Assembly: GCA_947588975.1 (NCBI GenBank)
Contig: CANQAF010000054.1
Location: 1 to 6,443, forward strand
DNA length: 6,443 nt
Source: an uncultured Bacilli bacterium
GTDB taxonomy: Bacteria; Bacillota_I; Bacilli_A; RF39; UBA660
Reading direction: 5' to 3'
Made by a program: the position numbers and the translations under genes. How positions within the stretch are numbered: position 1 is the first letter of the stretch; each line of letters begins with the position of its first letter. The notes under the pieces are model-generated. The model had not been told where the DNA came from. It ran no database searches and saw nothing but the letters and a program-made list of their open reading frames with translations. This document shows, in pieces, positions 6,248 through 6,443 of the stretch.

Positions 6248-6335
6248 ATTGTATTGAAAAAAGAAATAAAGAGTAGTACACTAATAACATATAAGAATAA
6301 AAATGCCAAATAAAGAAAAAATAGGAGGGATATAA

Positions 6336-6443
6336 ATGAAGAAAAAAGGATTTACATTAATTGAACTATTAGCAGTAATCGTTGTACTAGCGGTAATCGC
6401 ATTGATTACAGTACCAATGATAAGAAATGTAATAGAGGATACT
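6336..6443 (+). CDS. Type IV pilin-like (pseudopilin) protein, N-terminal part
   Basis: Only the first 36 codons are present; the gene runs off the window. The start MKKKGFTLIELLAVIVVL is a textbook class III (type IV prepilin) signal. It has a short basic leader, a cleavage site for prepilin peptidase between Gly5 and Phe6, glutamate at position 5 of the mature protein, and a long hydrophobic helix to about residue 28. Such proteins are built into type IV pili, competence pseudopili (ComGC-like) or type II secretion pseudopili. The fragment cannot tell which. AGGAGGG lies about six bases before the ATG. It has a strong promoter and a long leader with a G10 tract, so it may be the first gene of its own operon. 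Confidence 0.92.
   Translation, partial: MKKKGFTLIELLAVIVVLAVIALITVPMIRNVIEDT

Larger units (their letters stand above)
5930..6335. other. Intergenic region before the pilin gene, rich in dyads
   Basis: I find no supported gene in these 406 bases. They hold a 22-base imperfect dyad (5973-5994), a TAGAAA/TTTCTA hairpin (6003-6018), a 9-base inverted repeat pair (6050-6058 and 6275-6283), a direct repeat starting GTAAGTAGT (6060 and 6187), a strong promoter (6128-6156) and a G10 tract (6225-6234). The pilin ribosome binding site AGGAGGG is at 6323-6329. Confidence 0.6.

Noticed and set aside
6109..6309. Hydrophobic 66-codon frame on the minus strand across the G10 tract
   Set aside because: It starts at TTG with no ribosome binding site, lies antisense to a strong promoter and leader, and its hydrophobicity follows from AT-rich DNA.
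6163..6335. c-di-GMP, preQ1 or fluoride riboswitch before the pilin gene
   Set aside because: I looked for their conserved core sequences in the leader and found none.

Overview
This AT-rich window (roughly 30% G+C by eye) looks like chromosomal DNA of a spore-forming, low-GC Gram-positive bacterium (Bacillota). The best marker is a small LuxR-type protein that I recognise as GerE, a regulator known from the late mother cell of sporulating bacilli. Next to it is a GerM-type protein with two GerMN domains. Strong AGGAGG-type ribosome binding sites, sigma-A promoters with extended -10 boxes and ordinary use of TGG for tryptophan fit this. An Erysipelotrichia- or Turicibacter-like gut bacterium would fit, but the sequence alone does not settle the genus.

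Layout. Positions 8-84 (minus) encode tRNA-Arg(UCU), with a promoter whose -35 box lies inside the 3' end of the next gene. Positions 132-1097 (minus) are gerM. A hairpin terminator separates it from gerE at 1150-1356 (minus). gerE is preceded by a sequence that matches the sigma-K consensus, AC-N16-CATAAAATA. After a 350-base gap with a sigma-A promoter, the plus strand carries an unrecognised 85-residue protein (1707-1964), the mismatch-repair ATPase gene mutS (2009-4549) and a 130-residue membrane protein (4560-4952) that ends in a strong terminator. A separate promoter drives a sugar-phosphate nucleotidyltransferase-like gene (5027-5929). A 400-base gap follows, with several dyads, a strong promoter and a run of ten G. 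The last 108 bases are the start of a type IV pilin-like gene cut by the window edge.

The genes fall into unrelated functional units: late sporulation (gerE, gerM), DNA repair (mutS), sugar activation (nucleotidyltransferase) and surface or secretion filaments (pilin). I see no mobile element, CRISPR array or obvious new defence system. The most unusual stretch is the untranslated leader of the pilin gene, where the G10 tract sits between two possible hairpins. This could be a phase-variation or attenuation switch.
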